Source: Bugula neritina (Eukaryota; Bryozoa; Gymnolaemata; Cheilostomatida; Bugulidae). Taken from it: a stretch of 64,000 bases of DNA. A program made the position numbers and the translations under genes. The stretch covers positions 16,859,875 to 16,923,874 of the forward strand of contig OZ037768.1 of NCBI GenBank assembly GCA_964035545.1, in the 5' to 3' direction. Each line of letters starts with the position of its first letter. The stretch's first letter is position 1. Below the pieces are notes generated by a model that worked only from the letters and a program-made list of their open reading frames with translations, did not search any database and was not told where the DNA came from. Shown in pieces: positions 1-12,400 of this stretch.

Positions 1-978
1 AGAAGACTACATTCAGGACCCCTAATCATTAGTACTAATATTTGTAATTATTTATAGCTAAATTTTGATAAAGCATTTTCTGATATCCATTTTAATACAT
101 TGCTTCAGACATACTTATTGATTACTGTTTGCAAGCATTGTGAGTAGAAGGCCTATACTGGTGACTATTTTAAGTAAAAAGACGGGAGAACATTTTTAAA
201 AAAAATCGATTAAAGCAATATTGGTAGTAACTATAGTAAGTTCAGTATTAGCATATCATCATAAAATATAAATAGAAATTATTATAATTAGCAGCATGCA
301 ATTTTTTTATGAATCTATATTTTAATTTTACTGCTTTTGATGTGTTGCATGACTATGATGCATATATTATGTAGCTGGCTTAAGATTACCTGTAAAAAGG
401 TCACAGAATTGATGCTAGTGCAGCATAAGTTATGTTTATTTGCAATTTTATGAAGAATCAAATATGCACTTAATTTTATATTTTGTATAGTCCATGCATA
501 TGTTAGGACAACATTACATTAATATGTCACTTTAGGTTAGCTGTTTATATTTTAATTGCACAATGTATATGAATTATATTATAACAATTATTCAAAAACC
601 AATTCCAATGTTTAATTGCTTGCGCTCATCAAATCTAAAAGATTTATGAAAGGTATATTAATTGTGCCAAAAAACACATCATGTCTGGGCTATGAATTGT
701 GATACAAAATTAATCTTATGCATTAAGACATATGAAATAATTTCACATTAAATCAAATACCTGTCTTGCTACTTTCTAAAATGTGAAGTCTTACTTCATA
801 TATATGCACAGTGGTACATAATTCGTACCTTGCCCCATCATCTATAGATCATGTTTTGTGTGTGTGATATCCATCAACATAGTTTACATTTTACTACACA
901 TCTCACCATAATAAAACCTTGTAAATTGATGTCAGAGGCTACTAATAAACTGAATTAAGTGAGAGACTAGATGGCAAA

Positions 979-1101
979 CTTACTAAGAGCTCAGTCTAAT
1001 ATTATGCATACGACACCCCTGCTTTACTAAGAACTCATTCTACTCTACATAGGGTACCCCTACTTCACTAAGAATCACTCTACTTTACATCTGGCACCCC
1101 T
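979..1101. repeat. Diverged tandem repeat, about 41 bp x 3
   Basis: Three imperfect head-to-tail copies of about 41 bp. Each contains a CTTACTAAGA-like block, then a TCTACTyTACAT-like block, and ends in CACCCCT or TACCCCT. Divergence between copies is substantial, so the repeat is old. No coding role is apparent. Confidence 0.55.
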
Positions 1102-1370
1102 ATCATATTTCGAACTTCCTGTTAGCTAGTGAATAAGGGTGATCACTCCACACTGTGAAATGAGTTGGGACTGCAAGGGTTCAAGCTAGTGCTCTGCGCA
1201 TGCAGTATTAAAAGTCCCAAAAATACTTAAACTAACTCTATGTTAAACTGCCATTACTTTACCATTTAAGCAGTTATAGTGCTTATTTTCGGCTCTATGT
1301 TTTAAGTGTTTTTGGTATCAACTACCATGTAGTTTCTGTATTACTTTTGACCTGTATCAAATACGCTCAC

Positions 1371-1576
1371 TCAACACCAAGATAAGCTATGTATACTTGG
1401 AGGTTATGTAGCAGAGTAGCAAGTAGGTGTATGCAGCTAGTAAATATGGAACTAAGGATACTTAGGATACAAGAGAACCCATCACCAATTTCACAGAACC
1501 AGCAATATATTGTACACAAATGCTGAAGCCAGCTCACTACTGAACCAACACTAGTTGAAACTTTACCATCAGCCAT
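1371..1576 (-). CDS. Possible first coding exon of an unrecognised membrane protein
   Basis: On the minus strand an ATG with a strong context (aaaATGG) at 1576-1574 opens 68 codons. The frame then meets a GTGAGC donor-like sequence (intron would begin at 1370). The translation starts MADGKVSTSVGSVVSW and continues as a hydrophobic, Cys-rich stretch that could span the membrane twice. If real, it is the first exon of a gene running leftward, perhaps out of the window. I did not find a following exon in 1-1369 and I do not recognise the protein. A chance open frame is quite possible. Confidence 0.22.
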
Positions 1577-3431
1577 TTTCTTTATTGCGTATGCAATGTT
1601 TAGCTAATCATATAAATAAATGTGCTGCCATGCTATACCAATTGTAATATGACTTTATGACTATAAAGTCTTGGTTTCATAATTTTTTTAGAAATTAATA
1701 TAACTAGAAATGCCTTGGCATATGTTATACTGCTGTAAGGATCAGTTTATTCTTAGAGCTTCCAAAGAGAAATGGCTGCTTATGATTATATTTACATTTC
1801 GAAGTAAATCCATTATAATGTTTGTTTAGTAGCATAATGGCTAGATGGACCTGTTGTATACTCTGGCTGGTAGACCAGCTGAGAAAGGAGGAAAAATTCC
1901 ATGAAGCAAACAGATTTGTTCGCAAGACTCATTATAAGAGCCAATCACCACAGGCCATGAGACAGCTGCTCTCTATGCCTTAAGCCTAAAAGATGTATAA
2001 GAGTTGCATGTAACAAAATGTCTGTTTTTAACTCGCTGAATCTCTGAAAGTCAGATTTTTAGTGGCACTGGTATCTTTCATCAACTTCAAAAAGAATAGA
2101 CCAACTTTCTTACCTGCCTTTTCAACGCAATTGATAAATAGGTAAACTTTTTACTGAAGAGCATCTATTTGAGTTGTTCCCTACTTTACATCTTGAACTT
2201 CACTAATAATGTGAAAAATATTTTTGTGTTGAGCTCTACAGTTTCTAAAATTCAATCATACAAATTTAAACAAATACAACTTTGCCTAATTAAAAATATT
2301 TTTTCATTTTTAATGCACATATTTAAGGTAAAACTATAACTATAGCTCACCCATCAGAAAGTTATCTCCTGAAACTATTATATTATGTTATTAGAGTAAC
2401 ATATTATGTTGTTAGGGTGAAATATAGGTACTAATAAAGTAATATGTACATACCATTAGTACCAGGTCTCTGCTACCATTTAGCATACAATTGCTAGTTC
2501 AAAATTTTGATAAATCATACCAGAATTTCGATCAAAAATTGTAGGAAAAACTCAAATATAGCTGACTGAGCGCTAATCCAAACTGACCACCCTTCCATCT
2601 GAACCAATTGAAGCAATTTCCAATAACTTTGGCTTCAAATTTGCTTGTGCTTCACTGTAGGTGTGAGGGGGGGGGGAGAAGGGTAAATAACTGAAGATAA
2701 ATAATATAAGTTCTCAGCTTTGACATTTTCTTCTTCATTTAATGTTTTTTATACAAATTCCAAATTTCCAAGTTATTAAAATATGATCCTCTATTGAGAA
2801 AGCTTTTCAAGAAATAAGTATAACTAAAACAATGTTAAGAGATTTTGTCACAAATTTCTTGAATTTTGCAATATTTTTGGAATTTTTATCTAATTAGGTT
2901 ATATGACCTTGAATTGAATAAAATTATTTTTGCCAACTTTTAATGCAGGCTATTGTTCGTGTGATCGTGATAATATATGTAATTTCTCTCCTACATGCTG
3001 CATGTTCCATAGATTCAAGTGGAGGTCTCATTTCAAGCATAATAATTTATGCTAGTACAACACGCTGGAAGAAATAAACTCGTGCTTAAAATGCTTCAAA
3101 CTGTAAAAATAAATTTTGTACGTTAGTGTTGTGTAAGTGTAAGATGTTAAGTATTACAGTCACAGCAAATAGTTTGCCAGCAAATCATATCTATCACGAT
3201 GCATATCCCTTCATGTTCCACGTCATCAGCTGATCAATTAGGACGTTGACTGTAACTATAGTGAACTCGCATCAACCGTGTAGTCGGAACAATTCATGTG
3301 AAGAAAATAGAAAGCATTTTGACGCAGAGCAACATTATAACAAGGTGTCCTAACTTGTGCAGGCTAGGAAAGAGCTGAAGGGGTGCTGAATTAAGATTGA
3401 ACCGAGTGTGCAGTGCTGAGCCTAGGAACAA

Positions 3432-6400
3432 ATGCCTGAAAACGAAAAGCAACCTCCACGAATAATGGTGTAAGTAGATAGATTGAGTACACTCGTATGT
3501 TTGAAGTCAAATTGTCATCTTCTTTTAGCGGTATGCACAGCCTAAGTACACCTCTTTACAGTATATACTTATAATACATTGTTGCAGTTGAAACTAATAC
3601 GGAAATGCATGATTTAAGCTACTATTTGCTGAATAAAACATAAGCAGCCATTGATTCTTGTCCATAGTTTTACTGCATCTCGTAAAGCTCCTACTATTGC
3701 AATATCTATTCTGTAAACAACATGTCATGTTGCGTTATTTTTCCAAGTAAATAGCTACAAATAAAATTTCAAGTCATGCAAACAGCTGGGCATGCAACAC
3801 TTCCCCCTTCTTAGTGTAGGAGAATATCTTATGGCTGCTCATCTTCATCATACAATACTATCAGTGGGTATTCAATGCCTATTACTTTATGCTAGACTGA
3901 TACACAATTATTTCATTCATTTGTTCATGCTTCTTAAGGGTGTTTTCGTGTAGGAGAAGTGATTTAAGTAGTTAATGAACTATGTACCACTATATTTCAG
4001 GTGACACTAAATAGGACTACTAGTGTCTAACATATGCTTGCATCAAAGCTACATGTGTCGAAAATACTGGTTTATAACATTTTATTATTGTAAAAATAGT
4101 ACTACTGTAAAAAGGCAAAACTGCACCATATGTATACACCAACAGCTAAATAAGTCACCAGAACCTAGTGAGTAATGTAAACTAGCCTCCATTCTAACCT
4201 GTGAAATAAACACTTAGCTGAAGGGAGGGTTTCTGGAGAAACTGATAAACCTTTACTTTGTCAGTAGTCAGTAATAATCAACTGAAAGTTTAATCTTAAT
4301 CTCCAAGCCTATGACCCCCAATTTATCTAAAGCTTATCAAATTGATATAAATTATTGCGGCAAGTCAATAGAATGTCATTAACATATCAATTGTTATCTG
4401 CATAGCAGGCTAGTTTGGTAACATTTCATTGATTAGATTAAATGTTTTATAAGCAGTGAATATTCAAGCTTGAACTCACAGAGTAAGTCAAGAAGTTAAC
4501 AGTAGATAATACCCTACATGAATGTAGCCTAAATGTAAACAAGATTAGTAGCACCAGATTGGACAAGTGGACTCTGTTGCATGAGCCAGTGTGAGGACTG
4601 GAGACTTTACTCTATACTTGAACTGGTAAGATAGAAGCCTATAGTGGCTGTTGCATAAACGTAGTTACTACTGGATGACACGTTTACATGGTTCAATATG
4701 GAGGACTTCTGTTTCTAGGCAATTATGCATTAAAAGCTATAAGCAAATTATGACTGAATTCATTCATTCTGTTTAAGCTGAGCAGCAAAACAACTATGCC
4801 AAAACCATTTCCTCCGCTCCATCATGTATGCTAATTATTTAAAGCGAGGCTATAACCAAATGCCGGGTGGGCGTGGTGGTAGCACCGGTTGATAATTAAT
4901 ACAATTTGCTTATTTTTCGTAAAAAACAGGCAATTCATTTGTCAACCATTTCCACGGAAAAACTTAATTATTATTTAATTTTAATGAAAATTAGCATTTT
5001 TAACCGAGGCCATGATTTGTCATGAGAAAATAACTTCAACTCTATTGGCTGACTGAACTTTCATTGCTAAAAGCTTGCAGAATCTAAAGCAAATATTTTT
5101 CAGCTAGATAGAATTTTCTCGCTATGCAGCAACCATAAAACAACATTTACTTGGAAAATAAAGATGGTTGGGTAACCTGATATAAATATCTTGCATTGTA
5201 ATGTATACAAATATCAGAAGTGCTTTCTGTAAACCAAGTTTCTGGTAGTGTTACATTATAGAACAGGTTGTTTGTTATGCTGACAGTGCCCTAAATAAAT
5301 GCTTCATCAGCAGCATTTCCTTTGAAGCCACCTATTATTATAAATACAAGGCTCAGTATTTTATGCTGGCCTTTAACCCAGCAAGCATGCCTTTCTAAGT
5401 TCTTAGTGGAAAGAGCAGTGTGTCTCGGGTAGTTGTGTGCCGGGCAACCATTACTCATCACTCTCGATATGGCTACGTGCTTCTCAAACCCAGCAATGCT
5501 TGCGTATACTTTCCAACTGTATGCTTGTGAACATAGGATACAGGTCAAACACACACTCAACTCGATATTGTATAAAGCCATGTATTGATATTCTATAATT
5601 ACCACATTATGTATCAGGACAGTATTTCTGCAGCTTTAATACTGACGTATAACATGTACAATGTACACTTTGGTGTTCATATACTACACACAAGCTACAA
5701 GTATGCATGCATCTCAACACTGCATAATCTCCCATCTTACGTTGGTAGCTCACTCATTCCTCTCATTTCCAGGGCATTAGGTCAAGTGAATCTTATCTAT
5801 ATTCTTTAACTATCTAGTTTATTCAAGCACAGATTTATATTCAACAAATATTTTTGGGTTTTTGAGTTTGATAAGCAGTTCAATGATATCTAAATGTTTG
5901 TCAACAGAGCTATGAGCTTCTCGCTTGCTTTACAATGACTACAGGGCACTGAATTGCTTGAAATTAGGATACGCCAAGACATAAGTCTTCCAGATTAAAA
6001 CCATAACAAAAGATTTAAAGAACATACAAAGACATATTTTTAAATCTTGATTTAAGTTGTTTTTAGCTAATACTCATAGTTATGTTTTATTTGTCACAAT
6101 ATTAGTTTGATAGTAAAGGAGTTGCTTCTCCATGACCTGCTTGTTGAGAAGTAATTAAGCTTTAGATCAGCTATACTACACTAATATTTCTAAAGTTGGA
6201 TGTTGAAGCACTTTTGTAACACAAAAAAGAATATCCTCTACCTAGTTGATAAATGCCCTGACCAATGTAATATTTTGTTGATTGAATTACCTACTATTGC
6301 ACTCTACAATATAGTTATTACATGTTTTTAATTTGGTCAGAGAAAACTCTTTATTATTGGCAGTCTAAAGAACTAGCCTTAGATACAGCACTTCTGTGCT

Positions 6401-9400
6401 TACTAGTAACACGTCCCCTCATTTGAGCCACTTATGTTTCGCTGAAAATAGATGTGAGCTGGAAAGCTTCCTTTTTGATCACCTTTACTCACATTGTGGC
6501 GGTTTATCTTCCCATAAGTGTGTTTGCACTTTCAGATTGTCAACTTCCTCTGCTAAAGCATAAATTAATCTTTATACTTCAAGCCAGGTGTGTGGCTCGC
6601 CTCGGCAACCAAGATTTTAAAAGCTTTTCAATTAGAAGTGAAGCCTGCTAATAGAAATGCATGCACACGTTTTCAATTAGCAATATTTTACCAGACAAGT
6701 GTTGCAATCAAAATTTATTAGACTGTTTTGGCTATTATTATAGTTAAATGATTGATCAAAGAATCAAATCAGGATGAAGATATATGAATACATAAATATG
6801 AAATGACAAAAAAAGGTGCATGACAAGGTCATGACAAGTCATTAGCAGCCACAAGCTTTCTTTTTTCAGATATATTATATATACCAACCCTACAAAAAAC
6901 TAAATGTTGTAACTCAACAATGATTAATTTTAGGTTAACAGGAGTTCCTGCAGCATCATTATATGTTTCAGTTTGGCATCACTCCAATGAGTTGATAGCA
7001 CCCTCCTCCTAGACCATCTTTTAAGGGTACAACTTGACTTACAAAAAGTTTAATACTATTTATGTATGGAGTTGTCCATTCATGTGTTTCAGAGTGAAGA
7101 CGGAATATCAGAAGACCATAAAGCCATTGACGGTTAACCTCAAACTACAAATGCACCAAAACCAGCGCCAGAAATCTCTGCTGAAACCTCTACCGGGTCT
7201 CAAAAGTACAACTTCTAGTAATGGCGTGAAGCCGCTGACGGTATCAGCATTGTCAGCTGCTGACAGAAAGGTATACTTCAATTTTGCTGCTGGGTAAAAA
7301 TTTTACTACTTTTGTTAAAGTTAAACTACAAACTTGTGAATCTCTCTGAGTCATAGTATTCCACGATGAGATAGAATACTACATGGTTTGTGGCACTAGC
7401 CTAATGAGCATACAAGAGATGAGGTAGGAGCAGGATTGCAGTTAGCCAAATAGCCTTATTTCTAGCATAGTAGAGTGAATAGTTGTCACACTATGAGATA
7501 ATACCTAACCAAGAGTTTTAAACTCAAGCTTAGGACAAACCTACACGTCTGCACACAACATGCAGTGAGAAACAGTCTCTCTATGTATTGTTTAAAGACA
7601 AGCAGCTGATTTTGAGTTTGCTACCAGACTTGTAACTTATCTCGAAGCGTATTTCCATATAGTCTGCATACATTATAGAATGATATTATATAATTTTATT
7701 CTAAGTTGGTCACCCTTGTAGTTTACAGGATATAGCAATAAGTGATTTATAACATAATATTTTAAATCAAATTGAAAAATGAGCAGCTGATTTGACACAG
7801 CAATAATACCTCAAAGTAATTAACAAAAACCAATTTATCATTTCTATGTTAAATTCATGCAGACGAATTGCTGTATGGTAGCAGTTTTGTGTATAAATAA
7901 TCAGCTAGATGTGTGCTGTGCGCAATGTGCTGTGTAAAACACTTTTATTCATATTTCTATTTTAGTCAGTTTACAGTGATTTGATCACCTAATACTGGTT
8001 TCGAAACAGATTTAGTAAATCCACTCTACCTCTTTAAGATGAGCAAAATTGGTATTTAACATTCTTTTGATTATTGCAATAAACACACCATTCGTATAAT
8101 CTGTAGCTTTTTAACTACCAAATAAATAATTACATCTTCAAGCTATTGAGACTATTTGATTGGAGCAATGATGATCTCTGGGATGGAAACCTGCCTGTAG
8201 ATATATCCCCAGGTACCAAAGAGCTCCCATTCTGAGCATTTCTTTAGCGGATCAGAAGCCATTAATCTTTTGTAGCAAAAAGCCGGTCAGGGATGTCAAA
8301 ACTAAGTGGTGCAAGCAAACCGTGTGCAAAGTTAGTTGGTAAATAGTATATATGCCCATACTTGCTCACTTCTACAGCTTGTCATACAGCACTGTACTTT
8401 CCCTCATTCACCAATATACTTATGAGTTTAAACTATATGCAGCATAGTACAACCCCAAATAATACAAACTATATATACTTACACATATTCTCTTTTCATC
8501 TCTGGCTTATAATATATATTGACAGGTTGCATCATACTGTAATATATATTCTGTAATACATGGTATGTAGTATACAGTATGTCATACATAATATGTATTA
8601 TACAGTATGTAATATATAGTACATTGTATATAGTATTTAGTATATGTGACCCACCACCACAAAACCAGGAACGTTGGTGAATTTATGAAAATTGATTTTA
8701 TTGTTCCAATGTATAGAAAAATTTCTTCTGAACAATTTGGCGTTGGTTTACTACTGTATATTATGTAATATAGAGTATGAAATACATAGTATAATTTTAA
8801 TCTTCATGCTATTGCACAAAATGCTTTAGATATCTCAGATTAGGCTTTTTGCTGCTGGAGAGACATTTTTACTAATTAGCATAAAGTAGTGAAATCCACA
8901 TTGAGATAAAATTATCCAAACTTTGATTTTACTTTGCCCTGGAATCAGATTGAGGCTTATGCAAGCTTTCAGTAGTTTCCAGGTTCATCATATAAAAAAA
9001 ATGCTTCATTTCTGTCGGAAAATCTATTAATTACATATACATGGTAAAACTTTTATTTTGCTTTGGCAGCTGTCAGATAGCTCATATAATACAACTTTAG
9101 TTGCTTTTTATGACTTTTTGTCAAAAGAGTTTGTAGATAATGGTCTGAGGTCTTGTGCTCATCTAATTTCGTTATAAATAAACTTTAAACTGCCAAAAGT
9201 TCAGCACACATTATGTTCTATTGCATTGTAGTTTGCCGGTAAAAATAATTTATTTTGAGCTCAAAAATATCTGGCAAAAACACAAGGAGTTGCACAATTT
9301 TTATAATGATGATGGATTTGAATGACATTGCCAGTTTGGCATGAAATGCTCATTACTAAGTAGTAATTCGTTAAAATCATCAATTTTATGGGGCATGCCC

Positions 9401-12400
9401 ATCTACACGTACAAGTCTGGAAGCCTTGGAAAGGATTTTGCTTAGAATACTGCTAAAACTTGTCTTGAATAAACTGAATGTTCGTAAAGGTTGACTTTCC
9501 CCTCCTTCACTGGTCATGGGATATACTTGTGATGTGGAGATTACAAGTATACTATTATATCACGTGCAAATAATCAACATGATCATGAGGAACTAACCTT
9601 GTGATAGTTACCCAACCACCTTGGCAAACGTGTTGGCCATTTCTAACAATAGCTTGAGTTTGCATGATGCAAGCCCAACTGTCCCGTAACTAATCACGGC
9701 ACTTGGCTTAAACTTCTTAAATAATGTTTTAGCAAAGTTTCCATACACTATAGAAGCCAAATTTCTTTTGACTGACAATGACTATACAAATATAGCCCCT
9801 CTTAGATAACTTGCCCTTCCTTCCAGCTTCACTCATAGTTTATATAACCATTAAATATAATGATATTTACCATTTAGCTGTAAGCAGTTGTGCTCTCATA
9901 CAAGATAATCTTGCGTTCATGTTTCTTCAGTAGCTTAAAATTTTTTTTTAAAGCCGAAACCACGGCAACATAATTATATTGGTGTCACTTTGGTTGTTAG
10001 AATATTCAAATAAAAGTATTTATAGGAAAACATATGGATGTTCTTGACATTTGGCATAAGTAGTTTATATTGATTTATAACAGAACATAGAGAGTCTTAT
10101 GGACCATATACAAGAGTATGTGCTATACTATACAGCACTATAGGCCTACTATACAGCACTATAGGCCTACTATACAGCACTATAGGCCTACTATACAGCA
10201 TAGGCCTACTATACAGCACTATAGGCCTACTATACAGCACTATAGGCCTACTATACAGCACTATAGGCCTACTATACAGCACTATAGGCCTACTATACAG
10301 CACTATAGGCCTACTATACAGCACTATAGGCCTACTATACAGCATAGGCCTACTATACAGCACTATAGGCCTACTATACAGCACTATAGGCCTACTATAC
10401 AGCACTATAGGCCTACTATACAGCACTATAGGCCTACTATACAGCACTATAGGCCTACTATACAGCATTATAGGCCTACTATACAGCACTATAGGCCTAC
10501 TATACAGCACTATAGGCCTACTATACAGCATTATAGGCCTACTATACAGCACTATAGGCCTACTATACAGCACTATGGGTCTACTATACTGTACTATAGG
10601 CCTACTATACAGCACTATAGGCCTACTATACAGCACTATAGGCCTACTATACAGCATAGGCCTACTATACAGCACTATAGGCCTACTATACAGCACTATA
10701 GGCCTACTATACAGCACTATAGGCCTACTATACAGCACTATAGGCCTACTATACAGCATTATAGGCCTACTATACAACACTATAGGCCTACTATACAGCA
10801 CTATAGGCCTACTATACAGCATTATAGGCCTACTATACAGCACTATAGGCCTACTATACAGCACTATGGGTCTACTATACTGTACTACATACACTACACT
10901 ACACTACACAACACTATGTACTATGCTATACAGCACAAATACTAGATATTACTACAGGTTATTGCATACTTTCAGACAAAGTCTAAATTCATTGCTCGAT
11001 CGTACCAAGAGGAGAAGAAGAGAACAGAAAAGATCAATGCATATCTTAGCCAGTCAATAATAGAAACTCGAGATGCCATCAGAAGCATCACCAAGTCACA
11101 ATCAGTATCTGACCAAAGCAATTCCTCTGATGGCTGTGATAGTCCTACTTCAGCACCCAGTATTTCATCTGAGGTCTACACCAACTGTGAGGTATGCAGT
11201 TTCATTGTGTAGAAATCATTACTATTGGTTTCATCCGGGTGAAGTCCAATTCAATCTGAGTTAGGTTCATTTAAAACCCAATGAAAAAGCATGTTATGCC
11301 TATCACTGTCACCTATTTGATTTGTTAGGAAATCATAGCGGTCACTGGGTTACTTTCTCTTCCTTTATAATAATTAATGCTATTATTGTTATTTTTTGCT
11401 GTTTGTTCTTCAGCTTTAAGGAAAACAGCAATTTGATAAGTTCCTTTCCTTGTTTGGCGGTGTTGGTGAAAGCTTTGAAAATTTGAAGTAACTGAATAAA
11501 ACACGGCATCTTGTTAGTGGGCCATTTGGCACTTGTTTCCTGTTTATAAAGTTTGACTGTGTAGGAGTACCACTACAAGGATATACATTTGCAGGTTTTA
11601 AACATACATTTTTTTTAATTTTATGAACAAACATTTAAGTTTGAGGGTCATAGAAAGTTTAGTTTTAAATCTCTACGAAATTGGTTACAACTCTGTAGTA
11701 CCTGGAGTAAATACTATTAGCATAATTCTTGCTATTGACCTTTTAACTGGAATAAAGCTGTAATTGGTAATATATATGATAATATTTTAATTAATTATAG
11801 CTATTAGCTTTGTTTAGTTATGCCACAACTCACTGCAGGTTCAATGATAAACTTTTATATTACTTCACTTTAGTTGAAATGTTGCTCGCTTTCTTACCTT
11901 CTGTTCATAGATTAGCAACTATTCTGATCAATCTTCTGCAAACGGAAGATGTTTGTACAGAAACTACTTTTTTTTTGCTGCCCGGACATAAGCTTTGTTT
12001 ATTGTTTAATGTAACTGTTACCATAAAATAACTAATTGGCACTCATTAAGTCCATTGTCATATCAAAGGATAGTTAGACATGATTCAGATTGTTTATTTA
12101 AAAGGTACACAAAAAGCTTACAGCATCTGCTACTGTTGTCTTATGAGTTAACACTGTACCCTAGCAGCTGTTCAGAAGTCTATATTACTCCTTGCATTGT
12201 TTGTAGTGGCACTGGAAATAACAAATACAATATTACTGAGTGACACATATTACTTCATATAATAAATTTATATCATTTTGTAATTAACTTGTGATTGAAA
12301 AATTTCCTTTGTGGTAAGGAAATAGTTTTTATTTTAGGGCTTAAAAAGAATTTAAACAACAGCTGACTTGATTTTGACAAACTATTCCATCTTCTATGCA

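Larger units (their letters stand above)
1..3431. other. 5' flank, no confident gene
   Basis: This is AT-rich DNA upstream of the MITF-like gene. Apart from one weak minus-strand exon candidate (1371-1576) and a short diverged tandem repeat (979-1101), I see no coding signal; other open frames here lack an ATG or splice sites. Base composition becomes more balanced from about 3180 to 3470, next to the proposed MITF start, which fits a promoter/5' UTR. That stretch holds a CACGTC and a CAGCTG hexamer close together (about 3218-3233). I see no TATA box that I would call. Confidence 0.5.

Noticed and set aside
5291-5605. 104-codon minus-strand frame with scattered Cys and His
   Set aside because: No recognised zinc-finger spacing, no splice partner and no homologue I can name.
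10097-10945. Long open frames (265 and 275 codons) on both strands with YSRPIVL or RPTIQHY repeats
   Set aside because: Pure by-product of the 21/18-bp minisatellite; it is open on both strands and in more than one frame, and lies in an intron.
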